Assembly (NCBI GenBank): GCA_024644125.1
Contig: JAHELQ010000098.1
Location: forward strand, 1 to 13,386
Direction of reading: 5' to 3'
Length of the DNA: 13,386 nucleotides
Origin: Candidatus Aminicenantota bacterium
GTDB lineage: Bacteria; Acidobacteriota; Aminicenantia; UBA2199
In this document: positions 1-9,200 of the stretch, piece after piece
Layout of the letters: each line of letters starts with the position of its first letter
Position numbering within the stretch: position 1 is the stretch's first letter
The notes under the pieces: model-generated
Databases searched by the model: none
The model's input: only the letters and a program-made list of their open reading frames with translations
Told to the model about the DNA's origin: nothing
Position numbers and translations under genes: made by a program

Positions 1-1919
1 CCACTGGTACCTGAGGTGTAGATGGCGTAGGCGGCGTCGCCCGGAAGAATTCCGGCATCGGGATTGCCGGTAGGGAATGAATCCGGGGATATGGCGTCCA
101 GGGATACGACCGGCAAGGACACATCCACCTCACGGCTCCGGACAATCGCCATCGCCGCTCCGCTATGATGCAAAATATATGACAACCTATCCGGCGGATA
201 GTGAGGATCCACCGGAACATAAGCGGCTCCAGCCTTTAAAACGGCGATAATTGTAACCGCGATATCTATAGGATCTTCCAGCAAGACCGCCGCAAGCGTG
301 CCGCGCACCGCGCCATGGGCGATTAAATAATGGGCCAGGCGGTTGGCCGCCCGGTTCAACTCTTCGTAAGTGTATACCAGGCTCTCGGCCGGAAGAATAC
401 CGTTCTGTCCGGTGGCGGGAATTATCAAAGCTTTCTGATTGGGACTACGCGCGACCTGTTCTTCGAAGAGCTTCGGCAGTGTATCGCCGGCCGGGTTTGA
501 ATGGATGGCGCCGCTCCATAGGTAGAGCATGCGTTCTTTTTCCTCGGTTGTCAGCAAGTCCTCTTTTTTGACCTCCACAGAGGGACGGTTGACGATGTGC
601 TGAAGCGCCGCCTCAAAATACCCGGCCAACCGCTGAACTTCATCCTCGCTTAAAAGAGAGGGAGAATAGAGCAGTATGAGATCAAATTTTCCCAGGCCCG
701 CGTCTATTGTGATATCGAACAGAGTATTGGTGGCGCCGCCGCCATAACCGGGCGCCTCGATCCGGGATACGCCCCCGTCTCCTTGCCGGCGGTACAACGC
801 GTCGGCGCCGGCGAACACGTGGAAATCAATGAAGTTGAACACCGTGTCAAAGAGAGGATTCACTCCTTTGGGCCGCTCTCCCGACAACCGGACAATCTCA
901 AAGAAGCTGAGATGCTCATACCGCTTGAGCTCCACCAATTTTTGATCCACCAGACGGAGAAATCCGCGCCAATCGAGCCCCGCCGGGATTTTCAAACGCA
1001 CCGGCAGGGTATTCAGGAAGCAACCGAGCATCCATTGGCTATCGGGAGATTCCGGACGGTTATTGGTGATGAGTCCGGCCAAAATATCGTTTTCATAGGA
1101 CAACATCGACAACATGTACATATAGGCGGCAAAACAAATATTTTTCACCGCGGAATTCTCCCTCCGGGCAGCCGCCTTGATTTGATTCAGAAATTCTGTT
1201 CCCAACGATCGGCGGATAGAATGACCGGTTGTAAACCCTGGCGACTCAGCCTGAGTTGCGGGAAATGGAAGCCGGTGATAGCCGTCCAACTCCCGCCGCC
1301 AGAAATCGAGCACTGCTTCATCCTCTTTGGCCTCCAATTGCCGGAGGACAAAATTTTTGTATGTACAGGGCAATGGCGCCGGCATGTAGTCCGCGTCAGT
1401 TGTCAACGCGAGGTAGGTCTCATAGAGTTCTTTCAGAAACACAGCCGAACTCCAGCCGTCAGTCATGGCGTGGTGGCAACTCCAGGCAAAAGCGATATCG
1501 CCGCCTGCCAGGGAGAATGTCCTCAAGCGCCACAGCGGCAAAAAGCGTTCAATTTCAAATGGTTGCAGGCGGTCTTCCACAAGAAATCCCGCGAGCGATT
1601 CCTCTTCCTCTTTTTGCCCAAGATCCGAGATATCCCGGTGGCGTATATCCAGAGGCACATCCCTGTATACCATCATGATGGATTCATCGAATCCGGTCAT
1701 GTTAAAGCCCGTCCGAAGAATGGGATGACGGCGCGCCAACAAGCGCACCGCCCGTTCTAGCGTTTCAGCGGAAAAAGCCGTAATTTTAAGTCTCAGCATG
1801 TTCTGGTTGCAGTACATCCCCGATGCGGGATTCTGCGACGAGTGATAGATCATTCCCCGGGCGACGTCGCTCATGGGGTATACGTCTTCTATATTATCCC
1901 TGGTCAAAAAAGTTGTCAT
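1..1919 (-). CDS. NRPS, C domain and start of A domain (3' end outside window)
   Basis: The frame is open from ATG at 1919 to the window edge (639 full codons), so the stop is not seen. I read it by hand from the reverse complement. Residues about 10-450 are a complete condensation domain. The C1-like region is at 12-27 (DVYPMSDVARGMIYHS), the catalytic HHxxxDG is at 149-155 (HHAMTDG), and the C5-like GCFLNTLPVR is at 299-308. An adenylation domain begins near 475: TYEELNRAANRLAH (A1-like) is at 517-530, LKAGAAYVPVDP (A2) at 561-572, and TSGTSG (A3) at 635-640, where the window ends. The substrate pocket lies beyond the edge. The ATG is supported by a CAGGA site with a 9-nt spacer, 18 nt after the previous stop. 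The C domain should join residue X, from the PCP of the gene at 1938-4565, to the amino acid chosen by this module. The N-terminus starts directly with a C domain, unlike the two upstream NRPS proteins, which start with half-C domains. Confidence 0.95.
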   Translation of the reverse strand, partial: MTTFLTRDNIEDVYPMSDVARGMIYHSSQNPASGMYCNQNMLRLKITAFSAETLERAVRLLARRHPILRTGFNMTGFDESIMMVYRDVPLDIRHRDISDLGQKEEEESLAGFLVEDRLQPFEIERFLPLWRLRTFSLAGGDIAFAWSCHHAMTDGWSSAVFLKELYETYLALTTDADYMPAPLPCTYKNFVLRQLEAKEDEAVLDFWRRELDGYHRLPFPATQAESPGFTTGHSIRRSLGTEFLNQIKAAARRENSAVKNICFAAYMYMLSMLSYENDILAGLITNNRPESPDSQWMLGCFLNTLPVRLKIPAGLDWRGFLRLVDQKLVELKRYEHLSFFEIVRLSGERPKGVNPLFDTVFNFIDFHVFAGADALYRRQGDGGVSRIEAPGYGGGATNTLFDITIDAGLGKFDLILLYSPSLLSEDEVQRLAGYFEAALQHIVNRPSVEVKKEDLLTTEEKERMLYLWSGAIHSNPAGDTLPKLFEEQVARSPNQKALIIPATGQNGILPAESLVYTYEELNRAANRLAHYLIAHGAVRGTLAAVLLEDPIDIAVTIIAVLKAGAAYVPVDPHYPPDRLSYILHHSGAAMAIVRSREVDVSLPVVSLDAISPDSFPTGNPDAGILPGDAAYAIYTSGTS

Positions 1920-1928
1920 GGTGTGGTA

Positions 1929-1933
1929 TCCTG
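1929..1933 (-). promoter_or_regulatory. Ribosome binding site deciding the start of the last NRPS gene
   Basis: CAGGA on the minus strand lies 9 nt before ATG 1919 and within the 18-nt gap after the previous stop. It supports ATG 1919 over the later in-frame ATG codons of residues 16 and 23. Confidence 0.7.
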
Positions 1934-1937
1934 CCGT

Positions 1938-4565
1938 TTACAATTGGTTGAGGAAGCGGTCTTTGAGATCTGCCATCTTGTCCAGGACCGCGTGATCCGG
2001 CTGTGCGCCGGCGTTTTCTTTTTTTTCGCCGATTTTGCGGGCAAACGTATCGATGGTGTCCGCCTCATAGAGCTCCACAATCTTGAACGAGGTCTGGAAT
2101 TCCTGGTTTATCAGACTCAAGAGGCTGATGGAGCGAATGGAGTCTCCACCGGAATTGAAGAAATGATCGTGGATCCCCACCTTCTCCACCTCCAGAACTC
2201 TGGCCCATATTTCCGCCAATTTCCGCTGCACCGGATCCCGGGGAGCGACATACTCGTTTTGCGGGCGAATGATGAGAGCCGCCTTCGCCAATTGATTGCG
2301 ATCCACCTTACCGTTGGCGGTCAGAGGCAATTCTCCCAATTCCTGGAAGTGACGGGGAACCATATAATCCGGTAACCGCCGCAGTAAAAATTCTTCCAAT
2401 TCGGCGAACGCCAGGATTCCTGCCTTCCGGGGCACCAAAAAAGCCGCCAATAATTTATCCCCGCGACCTGTGTCATGGGCGACTACCACTGCTTCGGCTA
2501 CATCCGGATGGGAGTGGAGGGCGTTCTCGATCTCCTGCAATTCAATGCGGTATCCCCTGATTTTCACCTGATCATCCATGCGCCCTATCAGCTCCAGAGT
2601 GCCATCCGGAAGCCACCGGCCGCAATCGCCACTGCGATACATTGTTTCACCCGGACGGAAGGGATTGTAGACAAACTTTTCAAACGTGAGCTCCGGTTTG
2701 TTCAGATACCCGCGGCTAATTCCTCTGCCTCCGACGCATAACTCCCCGGGTACGCCGACCGGTTGCAGCCGCAGCCTGCCATCCACCACATATACCATGG
2801 TATTTACGATTGGCGTGCCGATACCAATTTCTTCCCGGGCTTCCTGCCGCCGTTGCAAGGTGGTGGTAACGGCCGCTTCCGTGATGCCGTATTCGTTCAC
2901 CACCTCGATCGCGGGATTCTTCTCTCTGGTGGCAGCCAATAGACTGGAAGACAACCGGTCGCCGCCTAGAGTCACCATTCGGACGCAGGCCGCCTCCGGG
3001 GCGGTGAGATGCTGAATCAACACATTGTACAATGTCGGCACGCACACAAGATGCGTGACCTTGCGTAGGGCGATCGTCGCGCATACCAACCGGATATCCC
3101 GGATCTCCTCCTCCCGTAGCAATACCACCGAGCCCCCGCCTATCATTGGTGTGAAGAAGCTGATGACAAAAGCATCGAACATGAACGACAGCAATTGCAG
3201 AGACACTGAATTCTCACTCAACTGGTAAACCTTACTGCGGGCCGCCAGGGTATTGACGATGTTGCGATGCTCCACCAACACGCCTTTGGGCCGGCCGGTG
3301 GTGCCGGATGTAAAAATAATATAAGCGGCGTCCTGGGGCTTGTGAACAGCCTGAGGATTTTTTTCGTTATCTGATTCCCGGCGCGCATCAACCGTTTGAA
3401 CGCCCTCATATGAAACGCCGGCCTCCCCCTCGATCAATAGATACCGGGCGCCGCTCTCTTTTATCAAATAATTGAAACTATCACGGGGATACCCTGGATC
3501 CACCGGAAGATAGCATGCGCCGGTCTTGAGGATTGCCCAGAGCCCCACCGCCATATCGAGAGAGGGCTTCATCACGATGCAGACGATGTCGCCGGGTTTG
3601 ACCGACAACTGCTTCAAATGATGAGCCAGGCGGTTGGCGCGTCTATTTAATTCATCGTAGCTAACACTCTCAATTCCATTCTCATTGTCACAACTTCCTA
3701 AAATCGCGAGCGCGTCCGGAACCCTTTCCACCTGAGCTTCAAATAGAGATGTCAGAGTGGCATCTCCAACGTCGTGCCCTAAGGGCCGGTTGAACTCGTC
3801 GAGCAATCGCTTCCGTTCTTCCGGCGAAACGATATCCACATCGTCAGGGAAGACATTCACATCCCGCAGCATGTGTTCCAATAGCAACAAATAATGGCCG
3901 ATGAAGCGCTGAATCGTCCCGGCGCCATAGAGAGGAGATTGATAGACGACAGCCCCTTCGACCCTGTCTTCATGGCAAAAAAACGCCCAGGTCAAGGCCG
4001 GAGAGAGGTGGGAAACATACGAGGGGTCATGGATATTATGAAGGTAAATCATCACGTCGAAGAGTCCCCGACCTTGCTCGATCGCCGGACAGTCCAATTG
4101 GCCGGTCAATAATTCCAGCGGATAATTCTGATGCTTCACTGCCGCCGCCAATGTGTCGCGGACCTGAAGCAACAACTCTTTAAAGGTGCAGGTGTCCTTG
4201 ATATCAAACCGCAACGGAAGGTATTTATTGATAAAATCACCTTCAACCGCTTGACGGTAGATGGGCGTCCCCAAAAGCACATCGCTCTGGTTGGAGTAAC
4301 GGGACAGAAGAGCAGCTAGCACTGCTGTCAAAATCATGAACAACCGCTTGTCGGAGCCGTTGCCGAGTCTTCGAATCCCTTCTTCCAACGCCGCATCCAA
4401 TTGGAAGCGCTCTTCGAGTAATTCACTTCCACTTCCGGGCAAATGGCGGTCCACAGGAAATCTGCTGTCTGGCAACCGCCCATCCAATTGCTCCAACCAG
4501 AATGTCTTGTATTGGGCAAACTGCCTTGAATCAATAGTCGTTATTTGTTGATCTGTCGCGCTCAT
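1938..4565 (-). CDS. NRPS, half-C / A / PCP, 875 aa
   Basis: Residues about 15-250 match only the C-terminal lobe of a condensation domain and have no HHxxxDG motif. The adenylation domain (about 265-757) carries LKTGACYLPVDP (A2, 346-357), FTSGTTGRPKG (A3, 418-428), NEYGITE (A5, 557-563), YRSGD (A7, 643-647), the A8 region at 661-675, LPDYMVP (A9, 731-737) and NGKVDR (A10, 751-756, catalytic Lys753). The PCP is at about 772-845, with phosphopantetheine Ser809 in GGDSI. Hand-aligned to GrsA, the ten pocket residues read DAIVTGEVTK. D-A-x-V-x-G-x-V resembles some aromatic-residue codes, but I do not assign a substrate. The module has no functional C domain of its own; the C domain at the end of the 6294-12584 NRPS presumably serves it. 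The protein ends soon after the PCP in a helix-like segment (LDKMADLKDRFLNQL, 861-875), which may dock onto the next protein. Start: ATG with a near-perfect AAGGAGGA site and a 9-nt spacer. Confidence 0.95.
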   Translation of the reverse strand: MSATDQQITTIDSRQFAQYKTFWLEQLDGRLPDSRFPVDRHLPGSGSELLEERFQLDAALEEGIRRLGNGSDKRLFMILTAVLAALLSRYSNQSDVLLGTPIYRQAVEGDFINKYLPLRFDIKDTCTFKELLLQVRDTLAAAVKHQNYPLELLTGQLDCPAIEQGRGLFDVMIYLHNIHDPSYVSHLSPALTWAFFCHEDRVEGAVVYQSPLYGAGTIQRFIGHYLLLLEHMLRDVNVFPDDVDIVSPEERKRLLDEFNRPLGHDVGDATLTSLFEAQVERVPDALAILGSCDNENGIESVSYDELNRRANRLAHHLKQLSVKPGDIVCIVMKPSLDMAVGLWAILKTGACYLPVDPGYPRDSFNYLIKESGARYLLIEGEAGVSYEGVQTVDARRESDNEKNPQAVHKPQDAAYIIFTSGTTGRPKGVLVEHRNIVNTLAARSKVYQLSENSVSLQLLSFMFDAFVISFFTPMIGGGSVVLLREEEIRDIRLVCATIALRKVTHLVCVPTLYNVLIQHLTAPEAACVRMVTLGGDRLSSSLLAATREKNPAIEVVNEYGITEAAVTTTLQRRQEAREEIGIGTPIVNTMVYVVDGRLRLQPVGVPGELCVGGRGISRGYLNKPELTFEKFVYNPFRPGETMYRSGDCGRWLPDGTLELIGRMDDQVKIRGYRIELQEIENALHSHPDVAEAVVVAHDTGRGDKLLAAFLVPRKAGILAFAELEEFLLRRLPDYMVPRHFQELGELPLTANGKVDRNQLAKAALIIRPQNEYVAPRDPVQRKLAEIWARVLEVEKVGIHDHFFNSGGDSIRSISLLSLINQEFQTSFKIVELYEADTIDTFARKIGEKKENAGAQPDHAVLDKMADLKDRFLNQL
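3801..4523 (-). other. Half condensation domain at N-terminus of the 875-aa NRPS
   Basis: This covers residues about 15-255. It resembles the second (C-terminal) lobe of a C domain: an FWLEQLDG linker at 22-29 comparable to the FWRRELDG of full C domains, then GTPIYRQ at 99-105, EGDFIN at 108-113 and LPLRF at 116-120. The first lobe with HHxxxDG is absent, so it should not catalyse condensation. It resembles the half-C of the 2096-aa NRPS (GAPVYRQ, EGDYIN, LPLKI) more than the full C domains of this operon. Its role is inferred: a docking platform, or a relic of an ancestral C domain. Confidence 0.8.
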
Positions 4566-4574
4566 GTCCGAATA

Positions 4575-4582
4575 TCCTCCTT
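4575..4582 (-). promoter_or_regulatory. Ribosome binding site of the 875-aa NRPS gene
   Basis: On the minus strand this reads AAGGAGGA, 9 nt before ATG 4565. It overlaps the TAA stop of the radical SAM gene (4581-4583), which favours coupled translation. It is the strongest Shine-Dalgarno site in the window. Confidence 0.85.
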
Positions 4583-6281
4583 AGAATCCAAAATCGCCGT
4601 CATCTGAGCTTGTGATATCGGCGCACACAAAATCGCCGACGTTGAAGTTTTCATTGACATAGGTACTTGCATCGTCCAGTTCCGCCAGGCGCGGAACCGC
4701 GTGTTTGTGAAGCCGGTGCCACCGTTCGTCAGCCTGGTAAATTTCGTGCAGGCTGTATGGATTGGGGATGCCAAGTTTTTCACAATGTTCCACAAAGCGG
4801 AACGCCCGGCTATACATGTCGCGGCGGTTGGGAACGCCATCCACGTAAAAACTCTCCATAATCAGCATCTCTCTCGCCCACTCGGGATAGAGACGCTTGC
4901 GAAGGGGCGCCCACTCATCTGTTTTCGCCTGTCCGGTGTAACCACAAATAAAGGTATTGCATTCCGCCTGGTAAATATAGTCTTTGAGGCGTTCCACCAG
5001 ATCCAGGGTTTGCTGAAAATCCTCTTCCGTTTCGCCCGGATGGCCGATAACCCAATAGGTTGTAGTCTTGATGCCCGCCATTGCCAGACTGAAAAGGGAT
5101 TCTTCGATCAATTGGGGGGTGATATGTTTCCCCATGTGATCCAATACCCGTTGGGAACCGCTCTCCACTCCCAAACGAGCCCTGTAATACCCTCCCCGCC
5201 TCCAGAGAAGGGTAGTCTCGCGATCGGTCACCTCTTTGCCCACTCGCAAATACCCATCCCAATAGATGGATACACCCGCGTCGATCAAGGCCCGGGAAAG
5301 ATCGTCGGCGGCATAATTGAGCAGCGAATCGTTCATGAAAAACAATTGCACGCCATACCGGCGATGGAGGCCGACCATCTCATCGGCTGTTTGCCGCGAG
5401 TCTTTCGCCTTGTAGTCGCCGTAGAACGACCGGACATTACAAAAACTGCAACGGAAGGGACAACTCTTGGACGCCTGGCCCGAGAGATAGGGATACAGAT
5501 TCTGCACATCAAAATCCGACATATCGGGCATGGTGAGAGGCGAAAATCCGAGGGTCTCGCCGCCGCAGTCCTGAAGCGTCACCACTTTTTTATCTCGAGG
5601 AATCTCTCCGGTCAGCAACCGGTGGAGTAGATTCTGCCCTTCTCCTATCACGATGTGGTCGATATACGGGGTCCGCTCCACAAAATAATCAAAATTGGGA
5701 GTTCCCTGAAACAACACATCGGCGAAAATACTCCCTCCCATCACGGTCAAAATATCCGGAAACACCTCTTTCGCCAACCGGAAACCATAAAGAGACGGCC
5801 CTACAGTATCGCGCATCACCGATATCCCAAATACATCAGGCTGTTCTTCGGAAAGCAACCGCCGGAGAAAGGAATCCAGCTTCGAGTAAAATTCGTCGAA
5901 AATGGCGCTGAGTTCACGCGCCTGCTTTAGGTCAATGGGAACAAAAAAGGTCTGGTATACGAGAATTTTCACCAGCTCCAGATAGTGAGCCTCATCTTGT
6001 TTGTGAATATGAGCTGTCATATGATTACGCAACACATCGTGTCCCAGATTGTAGAAGTTCCCCTGTTGCTCCCTGGGCACCCACCGGCGGATCAGATCGA
6101 AATACCGGTCGTACAATTTGCGAAAACCGGGATCGGTATTGGCATCGATTGTCTTCACCCGAAAGCCTCTGGGCTCGAGAAAACTTTTCAGACATGCGAT
6201 TCCCTGCGGTGGGACCAGCGGCGTCCAATACGGCAATAACTCCAACAGTATTTTTTCTCTTCCAACTTTGTTTTGTGTCAT
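4581..6281 (-). CDS. B12-binding-type radical SAM enzyme with NRPS-like C-terminal tail
   Basis: 566 residues. The N-terminal region (about 8-225) looks like the cobalamin-binding fold found before many radical SAM domains: LPYWTPLVPPQGIACLKSFL with VKTIDANTD, then DVFGISVMRD, MGGSIFAD and HIVIGEGQ. I do not see a clear DxHxxG cobalt-ligand motif, so B12 use is family-based inference. The radical SAM core follows, with the [4Fe-4S] motif C274-P-F-R-C278-S-F-C281 (CxxxCxxC), GVESGSQRVLDHMGK at 371-385 and VIGHPGETEEDF at 411-422. The C-terminal region (about 430-545) is unrecognised. The last seven residues, DDGDFGF (560-566), nearly repeat the tail of the upstream NRPS. The gene lies 12 nt after that NRPS and 15 nt before the next, so it is co-transcribed and probably tailors the peptide. 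C-methylation at an unactivated carbon is the commonest role for this class, but the reaction here is unknown. Confidence 0.9.
   Translation of the reverse strand: MTQNKVGREKILLELLPYWTPLVPPQGIACLKSFLEPRGFRVKTIDANTDPGFRKLYDRYFDLIRRWVPREQQGNFYNLGHDVLRNHMTAHIHKQDEAHYLELVKILVYQTFFVPIDLKQARELSAIFDEFYSKLDSFLRRLLSEEQPDVFGISVMRDTVGPSLYGFRLAKEVFPDILTVMGGSIFADVLFQGTPNFDYFVERTPYIDHIVIGEGQNLLHRLLTGEIPRDKKVVTLQDCGGETLGFSPLTMPDMSDFDVQNLYPYLSGQASKSCPFRCSFCNVRSFYGDYKAKDSRQTADEMVGLHRRYGVQLFFMNDSLLNYAADDLSRALIDAGVSIYWDGYLRVGKEVTDRETTLLWRRGGYYRARLGVESGSQRVLDHMGKHITPQLIEESLFSLAMAGIKTTTYWVIGHPGETEEDFQQTLDLVERLKDYIYQAECNTFICGYTGQAKTDEWAPLRKRLYPEWAREMLIMESFYVDGVPNRRDMYSRAFRFVEHCEKLGIPNPYSLHEIYQADERWHRLHKHAVPRLAELDDASTYVNENFNVGDFVCADITSSDDGDFGF
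4584..4604 (-). other. C-terminal DFGF tail of the radical SAM protein
   Basis: The final residues are D-D-G-D-F-G-F followed by TAA. This differs from the last seven residues of the upstream 2096-aa NRPS (DDGDFEF) at one position. A tailoring enzyme and an NRPS are unrelated folds, so a shared end suggests a common binding partner. Function is inferred. Confidence 0.75.
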
Positions 6282-6284
6282 TGT

Positions 6285-6290
6285 ACCTCG
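6285..6290 (-). promoter_or_regulatory. Short-spaced ribosome binding site of the radical SAM gene
   Basis: CGAGGT on the minus strand leaves only about 4 nt between GAGG and ATG 6281. It sits directly after a tandem TAATAA stop (6291-6296) of the preceding NRPS. The close spacing may lower initiation of the enzyme relative to the synthetases, but this is inference. Confidence 0.6.
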
Positions 6291-6293
6291 TTA

Positions 6294-9200
6294 TTAAAAT
6301 TCGAAATCGCCATCGTCATCCAAATGGGTATCTCCGGCTAATAGGACATTTCCCACTGCGAGCTTTTCCCCAAGCCTCGCATCCGCCATCGCCAACAGAT
6401 CATCGATGGGGCACGCGGCCTCCTGCGGTATTGCCAGCAGCAATTGTTTGAACCGTTTTGCCGCTTGATTCATGGTTTCCGCTTCATATATATTGGCGTT
6501 GAATTCCAACTGCACCGACAGGATCTCGCGGGTATGCACAACCACGCTCAAGTTATAGCTACTCTCCACCAGTACCTCAAGATCCAACAACCGAAGTTGC
6601 CGGCCGATGTCGTCTTTCCGGCTTCTCCCTGTGGCCCGGTCCAATTGCGAAGACATTGGGTAGTTCTCAAATCCCATCACATGATCCAGAAGCGATTGTC
6701 GCAATGGGTGCCCCGCCTGGATATCGGCCAGGGGGAAATGGTGGTGGGGTTCGCTCTGAAGCGCCAGCTCCTGCAACTGACCGGCAAGGGCGACGAAGGT
6801 CCCGGCTCCGTCGAAACGGACTCGAACAGGGATGGCGTTGATAAACAACCCCACCATTGTCTCGATACCCTCTATCTCAGCCGGACGGCCGGAAACAACC
6901 GCGCCGAACACAATATCCCGCTTGCCGGTAAACGCGGCTAGAACCAGAGCCCAGGCCGCCTGTATCACGATATTTAAAGTCACCTCATGATCTGAAGCCA
7001 ATCGATCGAGCGCGCGGGCGGCGGAAGAATCAATGCTGCAAACCACCTTATCCACGCTGTAACCTGCGTTGCGAAGATTGGGATTCTCTTTTTTGGGCAA
7101 TCCCACAGGTTCCCGATACAGTTCGAGATACCGGTTCCAGAAGAGGCGGGAATTCTCCCTATCTTTACCTTCCAACCAACATATATAGGTCCTGTAAGGT
7201 TTCGGTTCCGTCAACCGGGCAGGTTCATTGTCCCTGAGACTATTGTAAAGCTCGAAAAAATCGGTGATCAAGATTCCGGCGCACCAGCCGTCCATCACGA
7301 TATGATGATGATTCCAGGTAAAATAATATTCCTCCTGCTGGAGGCGTATCACCAGGAGCCGCATCAAAGAATCGCAGGACAGATCGTATGGCTTGAGGCG
7401 GTCCTCCTCTTTGAGCCGCAACGCCTGCCGGTTCCGCTCAGAGCCCGAAGCCAATGGGGATAGATCCACAAAAGAGAAATCCGCTTGCTGCCGTTCAAGC
7501 ACCACCTGCAATGGCCGGTCAAATCCCTGGTGGACATACACGGTCCGCAGCACGTCATATCGGTCGAAAAGCGCCTGGAAGCTTCGCCGCACCAAAGCCG
7601 GATCCAACTCTCCTTGCAACCGGAAGGATATTTGCCCCTGGTACAGAGTGGAGTTTTCGTCGTACAAAGCATGATACAGCATCCCCTGCTGGGTGGGCGA
7701 CAACCGGTAGATGTCCTGAACACGGTATCGATTGCATAGCTGTACCAATTGCTCCGCCGAAAGATCTTTATATGTGAAATCGGACGGTGAAAACGCCCGT
7801 TCTTTTTTTGATGTGCAAAAAGAGATAAGACTCTTCAACCGGCATTCGATCCTGGCGAGAACAGACCGTATGGTCTCTTCCTTGTATTGGCGGGAACTAA
7901 AAATGATAAAAAACTCCAATCGCCCGCCAGCGATCATCACGGAAATATTCCAATCATATAACCTAACACTTTTTGGATGCCTCTCGTTCCCCGCCATTTC
8001 GGAGGCGATGGCGAACGGCAACCGAGACACATCCGTATCAAACTGCCCCAAATAATTGAAGATCATGGGAGACCGTACAACAATCTCTTCTCTGTCCAGA
8101 AGTTCCCGGGGAGTCAGATTCGCGAGCACGCCATAGCCAATGCCGCGGTTTGGGACTTTACGCAACATTTCCTTGACGGTTGTTATATGAAGCCCCCAAT
8201 CCGCGTGAGAGGCAATTGCGAACGCCGCCGGATAGGTGGATGTAAACCAGCCTACAGTCCGGGAAAGATCGATCCCAGCCTCGATTTCTTCCCTTCCGTG
8301 CCCTTCGAGAGTCACGAGAAGTCTATCGATCCCCCATTGTTCCCGCAGTCCCAGCGCCAGGGCGGTTAGGAGAATATCCTGGACTTCCGTTCCAAAAGCT
8401 TTGTGCACAGATGTTAACAATAGGTCGGTCTCGTCTTCTTCCAGAGAAAATGATAACGAAGCGGCATCGCAGACCAGGTTGGAGCCGTGAGAAAAATCCC
8501 TGGCCAACACACATGAATCGCCGGCTCTACGCCTGGTCTCCCGCCAATAGGGAATCTCGGCGAGAAGCTCTTCACTACGCGCATACTCATTCAATGAATT
8601 GGCCCAGACGCGGAAGGAATCGCTCTTTGGAGGCAATGCCAACGGTTTCCGGTCTCGGTGTTGGGCAAACAATCGGCCCATATCTTCGAACAAAATTCGC
8701 CAGGACACGCCGTCGGTCACCAGATGGTGGATCACGATGAGCAATCGATCGCTATCGCCCAAATGATACAACCCCAATTTCAGCAGAGGCCCCGCCTCAA
8801 GATCGATGCTCGCTTGCAGGCGGTCGGAGTATAACAGCAGCATCGCTTCGGGATCTGACGCGAGGGTGAGATCCTGCTCATCGATCTCGATCGAGACCTC
8901 TCCAGGGCCCAGATTTTCCTGGACAATACCGCCGTCCCCCCTCCGGAAGACCATCCGCAAGGCGTCGTGATGATCCATAAGTTTTGAAAAAACGGCGAAA
9001 ATCTCATCTTTATCCAGCGGCTCGTCATATTTCATCATCACCGATTGATTAAAATGATGGCTGCTGGGGCAATCGCGTTTGAAAAATTCCAATTGGGCCG
9101 GAGTCAACAACACTCCGCCACAAACCGGTTCCTGGTCCACAATCCGGAGCGCGCGCTTCAGCAATGGCGCCAGACGTGCAATAGTGGGATTCTTGAAAAT

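Noticed and set aside
783..1760. Plus-strand open frame of 325 codons
   Set aside because: It lies opposite the full C domain of the 1919-1 gene, whose motifs (HHAMTDG, GCFLNTLP) are clear; the plus-strand product has no recognisable motif.
1842..2375. Plus-strand open frame of 177 codons crossing the 1920-1937 junction
   Set aside because: Antisense to the PCP end of one NRPS and the start of the next, with no credible product.
4701..5630. Plus-strand open frame of 309 codons
   Set aside because: It is antisense to the radical SAM core, including the CxxxCxxC motif; an open antisense frame is common in codon-biased genes and this one resembles no known protein.
6282..6293. Terminator or internal promoter in the gap between the large NRPS and the radical SAM gene
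   Set aside because: The gap is only 12 nt, and I saw no stem-loop followed by a T-run there on the minus strand.
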